Assembly: GCF_037392515.1 (NCBI RefSeq)
Contig: NC_090281.1
Span: 64,501 to 128,500 of the forward strand
DNA from: Haliotis asinina
Taxonomy: Eukaryota; Mollusca; Gastropoda; Lepetellida; Haliotidae
DNA length: 64,000 nt
Direction: 5' to 3'
Shown: positions 1-13,070 of the stretch, piece by piece
How the letters are laid out: every line of letters begins with the position of its first letter
How positions within the stretch are numbered: position 1 is the first letter of the stretch
Notes under the pieces: model-generated
The model's database searches: none
What the model saw: the letters and a program-made list of their open reading frames with translations, nothing else
Told to the model about the DNA's origin: nothing
Program-made: the position numbers and the translations under genes

Positions 1-2700
1 AGAATATGGCATCTGGGTCCTCCATTATGTTTCTTGGCTTTGCTGATGATTGTCTGTAAAGAAGGATGATGCTATGGTAAGACACTAGAATTTTGCGATA
101 AAAATGATAATAGCATGAATGTGTACAATACTTACACTTTGGCACACGTGCGTTTCTATTACATAGTGTTTAACGGCATGGCATTAGTATACAGAGCACA
201 CTTCTTGCGTATATTGCATGATTCCAACTATGAATACTCATGACATCTTTTATGTGCATTAGGTTTCAAACATTTCAATTTGAAAAATAGGTACAATGGC
301 AGCACACACAATTAGGGCAGTTTGCAGACATATTACAGTAACAAATTGTAATGCAAGTCAACGTTTAAGGTCGGAAATCTGTTACTGTTCAGTTTCGGAT
401 ATTTTACACTTATGGACGCAAAAATTGACTTACCTCCAATTGTAAATTCCTAGAATGTCAGATGAATCCAGCCATGCCTGTGGATACAACTGCAAAAACT
501 GAACTGTACATTCTGAAACACTCAGAGGAAAAACAAAAAACATCCATTCTAGCCGTTTAAACAAATGATGCTGGAAGTCCAAACACTTAACCATGAATGA
601 AACACAGAACAGTTTTTCAGACTCCTTGGCGTGAGGTATAACAGGAAGTAACTCTACAGGCGTGAGAAAAACAGCCACACAGCCTTCGCAACCAAATGGC
701 ACACGTGGAACAAATTATTAAACAATTCACACCATCACCAGTTATGCCCCCTTAGAAAACAAATTGCAAAGAGTTATGTCCCCTTCGTGAGAACAGTTTC
801 ATCTTCGTACGTGAGAACATACACTAGCCCTAACCTAACCCTAACCCTAACCCTAACCCTGAGTTATGTCCCCTTGGTGAGAAGAGTTTCATTTTCGAAC
901 GTGAGAACATACCCTAACCCTAACCCTCACCCTAACCCTAACCATAACCCTCACCCTCACCCTCATCCTCACCCTCACCCCAAAGCGGAATGTTAACCTT
1001 GGGTCTAACCAATGGCCGGACCCAGGAGCCTAACCTAACCCTAACCTAGAGTTGTACCTTCAATCTAACTGCTAACCTTGGGTTTAACCCATGGTCAGAC
1101 CCAGGAACCTAACCCTAACCCTAACTCTAAGCCTCAACCTCACCCTAACCCTAACCATAACCCTCACCCTCACCCTCACCCTCACCCTTACCCAAAACCG
1201 GAATGTTAACCTTGGGTCTAACCAATGGCCGGACCCAGGAGCCTAACCTAACCCTAACCCCAAACCGAAATATTAACCTTGGCTCTTACACATGGTCGGA
1301 CCCAAGGACCTAACCTAACCCTAACCCTAACCCTAACCCTAACCCTAACCCTAACCCTAACCTTAACCCTAACCCTAACCCTAACCCTAACCTTAGAGTC
1401 GTTCCTTCAACCTAACTGCTAATCTTGGGTCTAGTAACAGTGACTATTGTATTGTGATACAGTCTTCCATGAAATTGAATTGGCTATGAAAGCAGTAATT
1501 CAGTGTTATTTCATACTCAAGCACGTGGTGAAATAAGAATATGGCATCTGGGTCCTCCATTATGTTTCTTGGCTTTGCTGATGATTGTCTGTAAAGAAGG
1601 ATGATGCTATGGTAAGACACTAGAATTTTGCGATAAAAATGATAATAGCATGAATGTGTACAATACTTACACTTTGGCACACGTGCGTTTCTATTACATA
1701 GTGTTTAACGGCATGGCATTAGTATACAGAGCACACTTCTTGCGTATATTGCATGATTCCAACTATGAATACTCATGACATCTTTTATGTGCATTAGGTT
1801 TCAAACATTTCAATTTGAAAAATAGGTACAATGGCAGCACACACAATTAGGGCAGTTTGCAGACATATTACAGTAACAAATTGTAATGCAAGTCAACGTT
1901 TAAGGTCGGAAATCTGTTACGGTTCAGTTTCGGATATTTTACACTTATGGACGCAAAAATTGACTTACCTCCAATTGTAAATTCCTAGAATGTCAGATGA
2001 ATCCAGCCATGCCTGTGGATACAACTGCAAAAACTGAACTGTACATTCTGAAACACTCAGAGGAAAAACAAAAAACATCCATTCTAGCCGTTTAAACAAA
2101 TGATGCTGGAAGTCCAAACACTTAACCATGAATGAAACACAGAACAGTTTTTCAGACTCCTTGGCGTGAGGTATAACAGGAAGTAACTCTACAGGCGTGA
2201 GAAAAACAGCCACACAGCCTTCGCAACCAAATGGCACACGTGGAACAAATTATTAAACAATTCACACCATCACCAGTTATGCCCCCTTAGAAAACAAATT
2301 GCAAAGAGTTATGTCCCCTTCGTGAGAACAGTTTCATCTTCGTACGTGAGAACATACACTAGCCCTAACCTAACCCTAACCCTAACCCTAACCCTGAGTT
2401 ATGTCCCCTTGGTGAGAAGAGTTTCATTTTCGAACGTGAGAACATACCCTAACCCTAACCCTCACCCTAACCCTAACCATAACCCTCACCCTCACCCTCA
2501 TCCTCACCCTCACCCCAAAGCGGAATGTTAACCTTGGGTCTAACCAATGGCCGGACCCAGGAGCCTAACCTAACCCTAAACTAGAGTTGTACCTTCAATC
2601 TAACTGCAAACCTTGGGTTTAACCCATGGTCAGACCCAGGAACCTAACCCTAACCCTAACCCTAACCCTAAGCCTCAACCTCACCCTAACCCTAACCATA

Positions 2701-2738
<38 letters not shown>

Positions 2739-4211
2739 CCAAAACCGGAATGTTAACCTTGGGTCTAACCAATGGCCGGACCCAGGAGCCTAACCTAACC
2801 CTAACCCCAAACCGAAATATTAACCTTGGCTCTTACACATGGTCGGACCCAAGGACCTAACCTAACCCTAACCCTAACCCTAACCCTAACCCTAACCCTA
2901 ACCCTAACCTTAGAGTCGTTCCTTCAACCTAACTGCTAATCTTGGGTCTAGTAGCAGTGACTATTGTATTGTGATACAGTCTTCCATGAAATTGAATTGG
3001 CTATGAAAGCAGTAATTCAGTGTTATTTCATACTCAAGCACGTGGTGAAATAAGAATATGGCATCTGGGTCCTCCATTATGTTTCTTGGCTTTGCTGATG
3101 ATTGTCTGTAAAGAAGGATGATGCTATGGTAAGACACTAGAATTTTGCGATAAAAATGATAATAGCATGAATGTGTACAATACTTACACTTTGGCACACG
3201 TGCGTTTCTATTACATAGTGTTTAACGGCATGGCATTAGTATACAGAGCACACTTCTTGCGTATATTGCATGATTCCAACTATGAATACTCATGACATCT
3301 TTTATGTGCATTAGGTTTCAAACATTTCAATTTGAAAAATAGGTACAATGGCAGCACACACAATTAGGGCAGTTTGCAGACATATTACAGTAACAAATTG
3401 TAATGCAAGTCAACGTTTAAGGTCGGAAATCTGTTACGGTTCAGTTTCGGATATTTTACACTTATGGACGCAAAAATTGACTTACCTCCAATTGTAAATT
3501 CCTAGAATGTCAGATGAATCCAGCCATGCCTGTGGATACAACTGCAAAAACTGAACTGTACATTCTGAAACACTCAGAGGAAAAACAAAAAACATCCATT
3601 CTAGCCGTTTAAACAAATGATGCTGGAAGTCCAAACACTTAACCATGAATGAAACACAGAACAGTTTTTCAGACTCCTTGGCGTGAGGTATAACAGGAAG
3701 TAACTCTACAGGCGTGAGAAAAACAGCCACACAGCCTTCGCAACCAAATGGCACACGTGGAACAAATTATTAAACAATTCACACCATCACCAGTTATGCC
3801 CCCTTAGAAAACAAATTGCAAAGAGTTATGTCCCCTTCGTGAGAACAGTTTCATCTTCGTACGTGAGAACATACACTAGCCCTAACCTAACCCTAACCCT
3901 AACCCTAACCCTGAGTTATGTCCCCTTGGTGAGAAGAGTTTCATTTTCGAACGTGAGAACATACCCTCACCCTAACCCTCACCCTAACCCTAACCATAAC
4001 CCTCATCCTCACCCTCATCCTCACCCTCACCCCAAACCGGAATGTTAACCTTGGGTCTAACCAATGGCCGGACCCAGGAGCCTAACCTAACCCTAACCTA
4101 GAGTTGTACCTTCAATCTAACTGCTAACCTTGGGTTTAACCCATGGTCAGACCCAGGAACCTAACCCTAACCCTAACCCTAAGCCTCAACCTCACCCTAA
4201 CCCTAACCATA

Positions 4212-4255
<44 letters not shown>

Positions 4256-5716
4256 CCAAAACCGGAATGTTAACCTTGGGTCTAACCAATGGCCGGACCC
4301 AGGAGCCTAACCTAACCCTAACCCCAAACCGAAATATTAACCTTGGCTCTTACACATGGTCGGACCCAAGGACCTAACCTAACCCTAACCCTAACCCTAA
4401 CCCTAACCCTAACCTTAGAGTCGTTCCTTCAACCTAACTGCTAATCTTGGGTCTAGTAGCAGTGACTATTGTATTGTGATACAGTCTTCCATGAAATTGA
4501 ATTGGCTATGAAAGCAGTAATTCAGTGTTATTTCATACTCAAGCACGTGGTGAAATAAGAATATGGCATCTGGGTCCTCCATTATGTTTCTTGGCTTTGC
4601 TGATGATTGTCTGTAAAGAAGGATGATGCTATGGTAAGACACTAGAATTTTGCGATAAAAATGATAATAGCATGAATGTGTACAATACTTACACTTTGGC
4701 ACACGTGCGTTTCTATTACATAGTGTTTAACGGCATGGCATTAGTATACAGAGCACACTTCTTGCGTATATTGCATGATTCCAACTATGAATACTCATGA
4801 CATCTTTTATGTGCATTAGGTTTCAAACATTTCAATTTGAAAAATAGGTACAATGGCAGCACACACAATTAGGGCAGTTTGCAGACATATTACAGTAACA
4901 AATTGTAATGCAAGTCAACGTTTAAGGTCGGAAATCTGTTACGGTTCAGTTTCGGATATTTTACACTTATGGACGCAAAAATTGACTTACCTCCAATTGT
5001 AAATTCCTAGAATGTCAGATGAATCCAGCCATGCCTGTGGATACAACTGCAAAAACTGAACTGTACATTCTGAAACACTCAGAGGAAAAACAAAAAACAT
5101 CCATTCTAGCCGTTTAAACAAATGATGCTGGAAGTCCAAACACTTAACCATGAATGAAACACAGAACAGTTTTTCAGACTCCTTGGCGTGAGGTATAACA
5201 GGAAGTAACTCTACAGGCGTGAGAAAAACAGCCACACAGCCTTCGCAACCAAATGGCACACGTGGAACAAATTATTAAACAATTCACACCATCACCAGTT
5301 ATGCCCCCTTAGAAAACAAATTGCAAAGAGTTATGTCCCCTTCGTGAGAACAGTTTCATCTTCGTACGTGAGAACATACACTAGCCCTAACCTAACCCTA
5401 ACCCTAACCCTAACCCTGAGTTATGTCCCCTTGGTGAGAAGAGTTTCATTTTCGAACGTGAGAACATACCCTAACCCTAACCCTCACCCTAACCCTAACC
5501 ATAACCCTCATCCTCACCCTCATCCTCACCCTCACCCCAAACCGGAATGTTAACCTTGGGTCTAACCAATGGCCGGACCCAGGAGCCTAACCTAACCCTA
5601 ACCTAGAGTTGTACCTTCAATCTAACTGCTAACCTTGGGTTTAACCCATGGTCAGACCCAGGAACCTAACCCTAACCCTAACCCTAAGCCTCAACCTCAC
5701 CCTAACCCTAACCATA

Positions 5717-5748
<32 letters not shown>

Positions 5749-6923
5749 CCAAAACCGGAATGTTAACCTTGGGTCTAACCAATGGCCGGACCCAGGAGCC
5801 TAACCTAACCCTAACCCCAAACCGAAATATTAACCTTGGCTCTTACACATGGTCGGACCCAAGGACCTAACCTAACCCTAACCCTAACCCTAACCCTAAC
5901 CCTAACCTAACCCTAACCCTAACCCTAACCCTAACCCTAACCTTAGAGTCGTTCCTTCAACCTAACTGCTAATCTTGGGTCTAGTAACAGTGACTATTGT
6001 ATTGTGATACAGTCTTCCATGAAATTGAATTGGCTATGAAAGCAGTAATTCAGTGTCATTTCATACTCAAGCACGTGGTGAAATAAGAATATGGCATCTG
6101 GGTCCTCCATTATGTTTCTTGGCTTTGCTGATGATTGTCTGTAAAGAAGGATGATGCTATGGTAAGACACTAGAATTTTGCGATAAAAATGATAATAGCA
6201 TGAATGTGTACAATACTTACACTTTGGCACACGTGCGTTTCTATTACATAGTGTTTAACGGCATGGCATTAGTATACAGAGCACACTTCTTGCGTATATT
6301 GCATGATTCCAACTATGAATACTCATGACATCTTTTATGTGCATTAGGTTTCAAACATTTCAATTTGAAAAATAGGTACAATGGCAGCACACACAATTAG
6401 GGCAGTTTGCAGACATATTACAGTAACAAATTGTAATGCAAGTCAACGTTTAAGGTCGGAAATCTGTTACGGTTCAGTTTCGGATATTTTACACTTATGG
6501 ACGCAAAAATTGACTTACCTCCAATTGTAAATTCCTAGAATGTCAGATGAATCCAGCCATGCCTGTGGATACAACTGCAAAAACTGAACTGTACATTCTG
6601 AAACACTCAGAGGAAAAACAAAAAACATCCATTCTAGCCGTTTAAACAAATGATGCTGGAAGTCCAAACACTTAACCATGAATGAAACACAGAACAGTTT
6701 TTCAGACTCCTTGGCGTGAGGTATAACAGGAAGTAACTCTACAGGCGTGAGAAAAACAGCCACACAGCCTTCGCAACCAAATGGCACACGTGGAACAAAT
6801 TATTAAACAATTCACACCATCACCAGTTATGCCCCCTTAGAAAACAAATTGCAAAGGGTTATGTCCCCTTGGTGAGAACAGTTTCATCTTCGTACGTGAG
6901 AACATACACTAACCCTAACCTAA
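1..6923. repeat. Subtelomeric tandem array, ~1.5 kb unit, 4.5 copies
   Basis: Near-identical units start at 1, 1536, 3053, 4558 and 6086 (periods 1535, 1517, 1505, 1528 bp); the fifth is cut short near 6923. Each unit has a unique-looking AT-rich half of about 780 bp and a C-rich half made of short CCCTAA runs, CCCTCA/CCCTCAT variant runs and a roughly 50-bp module containing ACCTTGGGT...GGACCCAGG, seen up to four times per unit. Length differences between units come mainly from the number of CCCTAA and CCCTCA repeats. The C-rich strand is on +, as expected for the left end of a chromosome. Small ORFs of 90, 78 and 69 codons recur in every unit, but the non-coding parts are equally conserved, so they give no evidence of coding. 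Confidence 0.95.
1307..1403. repeat. Longest interstitial CCCTAA telomeric array
   Basis: An almost perfect run of CCCTAA with a few CCTTAA/CCTAA interruptions. The equivalent run in later units is shorter (about 2856-2911, 4375-4414, 5868-5943), so it expands and contracts independently of the unit. Confidence 0.93.
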
Positions 6924-7025
6924 CCCGTACCCGTTCCCGTACCCGTACCCGTATCCGTACACGTACACGTACCCGTTCCCGTACCCGTACCCGTACCCGT
7001 ACCCGTACCCGTACCCGTACCCGTA
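6924..7025. repeat. Variant telomere-like array (CCCGTA)n
   Basis: About 17 hexamers, mostly CCCGTA with CCCGTT and ACACGT variants, replace the CCCTAA run expected here in the truncated fifth subtelomeric unit. On the other strand this reads TACGGG. The switch is abrupt, after two normal CCCTAA copies, and the array ends directly against a retrotransposon remnant. Confidence 0.9.
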
Positions 7026-7037
7026 AGCGTCTCTGCC

Positions 7038-7490
7038 ATGCCTGTCTGTAGCTTTGACCTCGAGGTCCATCCATGGTACTACCCTGAACATGTCCAGTGC
7101 TTCATGGAAAATGATGCTTTTAAACTTTTATGGAATAGGCCAATATACATCCAGAAACAAACAAAACACATTCCACGCAGGAAACCTGATCTTGTATATT
7201 TTGATAAAGCCTATGAAATTATCTATATCATTGAATTTTCGGTCCCATTTGACAGCAATGGTGATTGGCAAGATTTGGGAAAAGCATGATAAATATGCCC
7301 TTGCTTTGGTACCTCTTGAACTCTTGGCGCAGATCAGGAGCACATCCCTTCTGGTTTGGGTAATGCAGAAGGCTGCAGTCTTGGGGAGCCTTTATATTCT
7401 TCAGAAAAGTCTTGGTGGGTTTGACTCCTGGGAGAAGTATGATTCGCTGTCTGGGCTTCATGTAGAGAGGGCAAGGGCCCTGTGCTGATG
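7038..7490 (+). pseudogene. 3' remnant of a non-LTR retrotransposon with restriction-like endonuclease
   Basis: The first ~83 codons (7038-7289) carry RRKPDLVYFDKAYEI followed by IIEFSVPFDSN. This resembles the PD...hydrophobic-(D/E)-x-x-x-P pattern at the C-terminus of R2-type and related non-LTR elements, the region of the PD-(D/E)xK endonuclease. Reading then shifts frame near 7270-7285 and continues with EKHDKYA and VLGSLYILQKSLGG, which fits the region following that endonuclease. Everything upstream, including the reverse transcriptase, is missing, as in ordinary 5' truncation. The junction with the CCCGTA array at about 7025-7037 suggests insertion into telomere-like DNA. Family assignment is from motif memory only. 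Confidence 0.55.
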
Positions 7491-7865
7491 ATGAGCTTAA
7501 CCAGCCTGACTGTACCAGGATCACCCAAACACTCCCTGCTGCATATCTGTCTTAATCTGTAAAACATAATTTACCTAGTATCCATCTGACTATTTGCTCA
7601 CTGGACACTGTAATCTGAATCTAATCTATTATTACCCCGGATTGCCTCTTACGCGCTAGAAGGTTATAGTCACATGACTTTATCTCACCGGGTACCCATT
7701 TTCTTATAGGTGAACAAAGGCAATTTTGAACAAACTCACTTGCCTAAGATGAGACCACATGTGTCATATCTTTCATTGTATGGCAGGGCAATAATATGGC
7801 CCACTTACAATCTCAAACAGTCTGAATCTGGCGTTTTCTCCCATCACTTACAGCCTGATACATCC
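7491..7865. other. No gene recognised
   Basis: Unique-looking sequence between the retrotransposon remnant and the 56-bp minisatellite. No long ORF or repeat seen. Confidence 0.6.
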
Positions 7866-9475
7866 TCTCACTTTCATATAATCTGATGTACCCTCCCCAT
7901 TATCAATCTGAAACATCTTGGCCTGTTCTATCGCCTGAGGTACCTCCAAATCACTTCCAATCTGAAGCATCCCGTACCCTCTCTACAGTCTGAGGCAGCA
8001 ACCCCATCACTTACAATCTGAAACAAACAATGGATTACATACAGTATGAGGTACCCTGTCCATCACTTAAAGAGTGAAATATCCCATCCCTTACATACAT
8101 TCTGAGGTATTCTCCCCACCACATACAATCTGAAACAACTCGTCCCTTTCATACACTGTGGAGGACCCTCCCCATCACTTGAATTATCCCATTCCTATTA
8201 TATGGTCTGACGTTTCCTCCCTACTACTTACAGTCTTATACATCCTTTCACTTACAAACAATCTTTGGATCCCTCCCCATCACTTGCTATCTGAAACATC
8301 CCACCTCTTACATACACTTCGAGGTACCTTACAATCAGAAACATCACATCCCTTAGAACAGTCTGTCTTACCCTCTTATCACTTACAATCTCAAACATCA
8401 CATCCCTTCCATGCTATCTGGGGTACCCTCTCCATCATATACAATCTCAAACATCTTATCCGTTAATACTGTCTTAGGTACCCTCCCCACCATTTACAAT
8501 TTCAAACATCGCGTGACTAAATACAGCCTTCGATACCCTCTCCATTACTTACAATCTGAAACATCACACCGTTACATCGAGTCTGAGGTCCCCCCCCCCC
8601 CACTCCCGCCATCATTTACAAACTGAAACAACCCACGGATTACATACAGTCTGAAACACCCCATCCCTTACATACAGTCTGAGGTACTCTGCCAGTCACT
8701 TACAATCTGAAACATCCCGTCCTTGTCTACAGTCTCGGGCATTAAACCCCATCACTTACAATCTGCAACAACCCATGGATTACATATAGTCTGAAATACC
8801 CGGCCATCACTTACAATATGAAACACCCCATCCCTTGCATACAGTCTGAGGCACCCTCGCCCTCACTTACAATCGGAAACTTCCTATCCCTTACATGCAG
8901 TCTGGGCAACCTTACACATTATTTACAGTCTGAAACATCTCATCTCTCACATACAGTCTGAGCAGATTTCCTCATCACTTACAGCCTAAAGTGGTCTATC
9001 CCTAACATACAGTCTGAGGTACCCTCGGCATTACGTGCAACCTGAAACATGACATCTCTTACATACAGTCTGGGGTACCCTCCCCATTACTTACAATCTC
9101 ACACATCCCATCTCATGGATTACATACCCTGACCATCACTTACAATCCGAAACATCCCATCTCTTACATACAGTCTAAGGTACCCACCCCAACACTTACA
9201 ATCTGAAACATCTCATCTCTTACATACAGTCTGAGGTCGCCGCCTCATCACTTACAATCTGAAACATCTCATCTCTTACATACAGTCTGAGGTCGCCGCC
9301 TCATCACTTACAATCTGAAACATCCCATCTCTTACATACAGTCTAAGGTACCCACCCCAACACTTACAATCTGAAACATCTCATCTCTTACATACAGTCT
9401 GAGGTCGCCGCCTCATCACTTACAATCTGAAACATCCTATGGATTACATACAGTCGGAGGTCCCAAACCCATCAC
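7866..9475. repeat. Minisatellite, ~56-bp unit
   Basis: Degenerate repeats whose core alternates ACTTACAATCTGAAACATC and TTACATACAGTCTGAGGT with a CA-rich linker. The unit is 56 bp where clean (about 9190-9440); the left part is more diverged and includes a C homopolymer near 8590. Short ORFs here are by-products of the repeat. Confidence 0.9.
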
Positions 9476-9715
9476 TCCTTACGCACTGTATGACGCACTC
9501 TACCCTTTTCGTACACAAGTAGGTTTTGGATACCTGACTCATTACATGCACTATGTGACTCCACTCCTTGGAAATTCATGGAGTCGGGTTAAAACTATCA
9601 TTGCACGTTGTCTCAGTCAAATGATTGGCCCATACAGTTTCTACACAATATAGAGCACACACCCTGATGTCACTATGATCTCTCACTGATCTCACATAAT
9701 GCCCTCAACCTATCA

Positions 9716-9807
9716 CAAGATCAACCCCGCCCACCCGACCAAACTCCATCAATACAATCACTGACTCGCGTGGCACAGGTGTACATTTCGCCTGCTCAAA
9801 TAACCGG
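9716..9807. repeat. Dispersed ~92-bp repeat, copy 1
   Basis: This segment (starting near CAAGATCAACCCCGCCCAC and running to AAATAACCGG) reappears in inverted orientation at about 17590-17690, including TCACTGACTCGC and GGTGTACATTTCGCCTG. It is probably part of a short interspersed or MITE-like element; no terminal structure was resolved. Confidence 0.75.
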
Positions 9808-9903
9808 CCCAACAGGAGTATTATTATGACTAAGGGTTAGGTGCTAACCCTGACTAATTCTTTATCATCGGTGAACGTGAACATGGAGTATCTGCAGGTA
9901 AGA

Positions 9904-10176
9904 GTGTGCTCGTGTCGATGTTCACTTGAGTAGAATAAGATGGTGTGCTAGTGTCGATGTTCACTTGAGTAGAATAAGAAGGTGTGCTCGTGTCGATATT
10001 CACTTGAGTAGAATAAGAGGGTGTGCTCGTGTCGATGTTCACTTGAGTAGAATAAGAGGGTGTGCTCGTGCGGATGTTCACTTGAGTAGAATAACAGGGT
10101 TTGCTTGTTTAGATGTTCATTTGAGTAGAATAACACTGTGTGCTTATGTCGATGCTCACTTGAGTAGAATTACAGG
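9904..10176. repeat. Minisatellite, 39-bp unit, 7 copies
   Basis: Copies start at 9904, 9943, 9982, 10021, 10060, 10099 and 10138, each beginning GTGTGCT and containing TTCACTTGAGTAGAATAA. Because 39 is a multiple of 3, repetitive reading frames stay open on both strands; these are not genes. Confidence 0.95.
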
Positions 10177-11035
10177 GTATGCCTTAGGTACCTTTGTTAT
10201 GTATGGGTTCATGCGTACTTCCGTAAACCTCATAATCGAACACTGGTATCATTGATGTTTCCATAAACGATGTTGATTCGGATGTAACAGTTTCATGTTC
10301 ACACTACCGATAACTGCTTATTTTCATGACACACGTCCCAGCACATGTGCACCAATGTAGGGCTACTATTTAGCACCATGCAGTAAGAAGTGGAACACTA
10401 TAGGCAGGCGTACGTGTTGTAGCATGCATACAGCACATGATGTAGCAATGTACAGGGCTTTTTTATGGTAAACATAAGGTGTTAACACTAGATGTGCAGA
10501 ACCGTTTTCATTGTAAAGACAAGATGTTACCATTGAAAATGCAGGGCTTTTTTTCATGGTAAAGTCAGGTACAGTGCTGGAATATCTCCTTCTGTGGCTA
10601 ATGACCCCATATGATGTAGAAGTTTACAATGCAATGAATGCAACAAGGTTTACATCGAGCCGAAATATGAGAACGTGATATATCTGCCGACTAGGTGTTT
10701 ATCTTCCTACAATCACTAAATGTTTGTCAGTGTTGAGCCCAGGGTTAAATCCGCGGTATACCGGCCACTCGGCAGCAGCCAAAGTTCAAAGCGACTCGTA
10801 TAATCCTATCCAGGGACTGTCTGTATGCATTATCTTATGTCATAGGTGACAGATACAAGCTGATATCTCCCATTAAAACTGTTGTCATCACACATGTTAA
10901 TACACGCAGTATAGTGTCAGGAATACAAATAGTTTCACGGGTATATAGGCAGCTATTTGCACCACGCAACCAGACATATAGCCAGCAGGACGAACACTTG
11001 TCCGAAGAAGGCTGAAGTCGGGGGGACACTCCCAT
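10177..11035. other. No gene recognised
   Basis: Spacer between two minisatellites. Short ORFs only, without recognisable motifs. Confidence 0.6.
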
Positions 11036-11785
11036 CCAATACACACAGGAACGACGAACAACACCGTTTTCTGTACACACGGGTGGGACTGGCAACACCT
11101 TCCGCCATACACACAGGAGGGACTGGAACACCTTCTCCGATACACACAGGGGAGAGTGGCAAAACCTTCCGCCATACACACAGGAGGGACTGGAACACCT
11201 TCTCCGATACACACAGGGGAGAGTGGCAAAACCTTTCTCTACACATAGAAGACGGACTGGCAACAGCATTTTTCTCTATTACACACAGCAGCGACGAACA
11301 ACACCGTTTTCTATACACACAGGGGAGACTGGCAACATCTTTCTGCATACTTTTTCCATACACAGGAGGGACCATAACACTGGAGAGACTGGCAACACCT
11401 TTCTCCATAAACACAGGGGAGACTAGCAACATCTTTCTGCATACTTTTTCCATACACAGGAGGGACCATAACACTGGAGAGACTGGCAACACCTTTCCCC
11501 ATAAACACAGGGGAGACTAGCAACATCTTTCTCCATACTTTTTCCATACACAGGAGGGACCATAATACTGGAGAGACTGGCAACACCTTTCTCCATAAAC
11601 ACATGGGAGACTAGCAACATCTTTCTGCATACTTTCTCCATACACAGGAGGGACCATAACACTGGAGAGACTGGCAACACCTTTCCCCATAAACACAGGA
11701 GAGACTGGCAACATCTTTCTCTATACACGCAGGAACCACTGGCAACACATTTATCCGTACACATAACGGCTGAACTGGCAACACA
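11036..11785. repeat. Minisatellite with 94-bp higher-order unit
   Basis: Built from related 31-35-bp blocks containing ACACAGG...GACTGGCAACA. From about 11340 to 11690 three blocks form a clean 94-bp higher-order unit: the marker GGACCATAA recurs with 94-bp spacing near 11371, 11465, 11559 and 11653. Open frames on both strands are repeat artefacts, rich in Cys or Thr depending on strand. Confidence 0.92.
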
Positions 11786-12527
11786 TACACAGTGTGCTCA
11801 CTGAAAAAAGACGCTCTAGCCCCTTGCCCAAAGAGGTGACCTCGATCCAGGTAGATATCATATTCTTTGGGGTAGAACTGATCACAAAAAAGGAAAATGT
11901 GAAATGTATTGTAGATGTTAATTGAGAAAGCGTTTTGTTTGAGAGATATAGATATGTAAACATTTGAAAACATTCTGAATATCCATATATATTCGTGTGT
12001 TCTTCAAGCAAGCTACTGTGATACTGATGATTCGCCGATTCAGTGGGAGAGGCTACTCGGCTGTACTTCTTTTACAAATTGTAAGTGACTTGTCAACAGT
12101 ATTGAAAAAGTTCGATATCGAGATTTTCGTTAGTCTCCAACTACACGAGGACTGTGTGACACTCATTCGTTTTGGCTCAGTTTATCATTTCTAGGTACAC
12201 GTAATGGTGAGTAGAGACTATACCATTACACATTTAACACACAGCATGACACAGATAGAAAATACTGGTTGAAAATACGTGTTGCGGACAAAGACGAGTA
12301 TTTTACAGTATGAATTTAAACAAAAAAGCTGGCACTGAAAACTGGTTATATTGTATGGACACTTATATGAAATAGTCAATGTGTACCAAAGAAGCAAAAC
12401 CCCATAAAGACAGTTTTTACAGTTACTAAGGCAATAATTGTTGAAATCACAACAGTGGGATCATCACGAGAGCGTTGCTCTCATAAAGTATATAAATCAT
12501 CACTATCTACGGGAACAATTGAAATTT
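11786..12527. other. No gene recognised
   Basis: AT-rich spacer; nothing beyond ORFs under 90 codons that lack motifs. Confidence 0.6.
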
Positions 12528-13070
12528 GAAGCCACAATAACATAGTAAGAGCTATATAAAGGTTGGCAAGGGATAGGGTTGGGTTAGGAGTAGGGTTAGT
12601 GTTAGGTTTATCTAGGAAGCCACAATAACATAGTAAGAGCTATATAAAGGTTGGCAAGGGATAGGGTTGGGTTAGGAGTAGGGTTAGTGTTAGGTTTATC
12701 TAGGAAGCCACAATAACATAGTAAGAGCTATATAAAGGTTGGCAAGGGATAGGGTTGGGTTAGGAGTAGGGTTAGTGTTAGGTTTATCTAGGAAGCCACA
12801 ATAAGACAGTAAGACCTATATAAATGTTGGCAAGGGATAGGGTTGGGTTAGGAGTAGGGTTAGTGTTAGGTTTATCTAGGAAGCCACAATAAGACAGTAA
12901 GACCTATATAAATGTTTGCAAGGGATAGGGTTGGGTTAGGAGTAGGGTTAGTGTTAGGTTTATCTAGGAAGCCACAATAAGACAGTAAGACCTATATAAA
13001 TGTTTGCAAGGGATAGGGTTGGGTTAGGAGTAGGGTTAGTGTTAGGTTTATCTAGGAAGCCACAAGACAG
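12528..13070. repeat. 88-bp tandem repeat with TTAGG-like G-rich block, ~6 copies
   Basis: Copies start with GAAGCCACAATAA at 12528, 12616, 12704, 12792, 12880 and 12968, and a partial copy starts at 13056. Each holds a TATATAAA box followed about 15 bp later by a G-rich telomere-like block (GGGTTGGGTTAGGAGTAGGG...GTTAGG). The G-rich strand is on +, opposite to the subtelomeric arrays at the left edge. Confidence 0.95.

Noticed and set aside
430..702. Conserved 90-codon - strand ORF present identically in all five subtelomeric units
   Set aside because: The flanking non-coding parts of the unit are just as conserved, so homogenisation explains it; no motif, no codon-level signal.
10953..11764. 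Cys-rich - strand ORFs in the 94-bp minisatellite as a secreted repeat protein
   Set aside because: The frame changes between repeats and both strands are open; no signal peptide or stable domain period.
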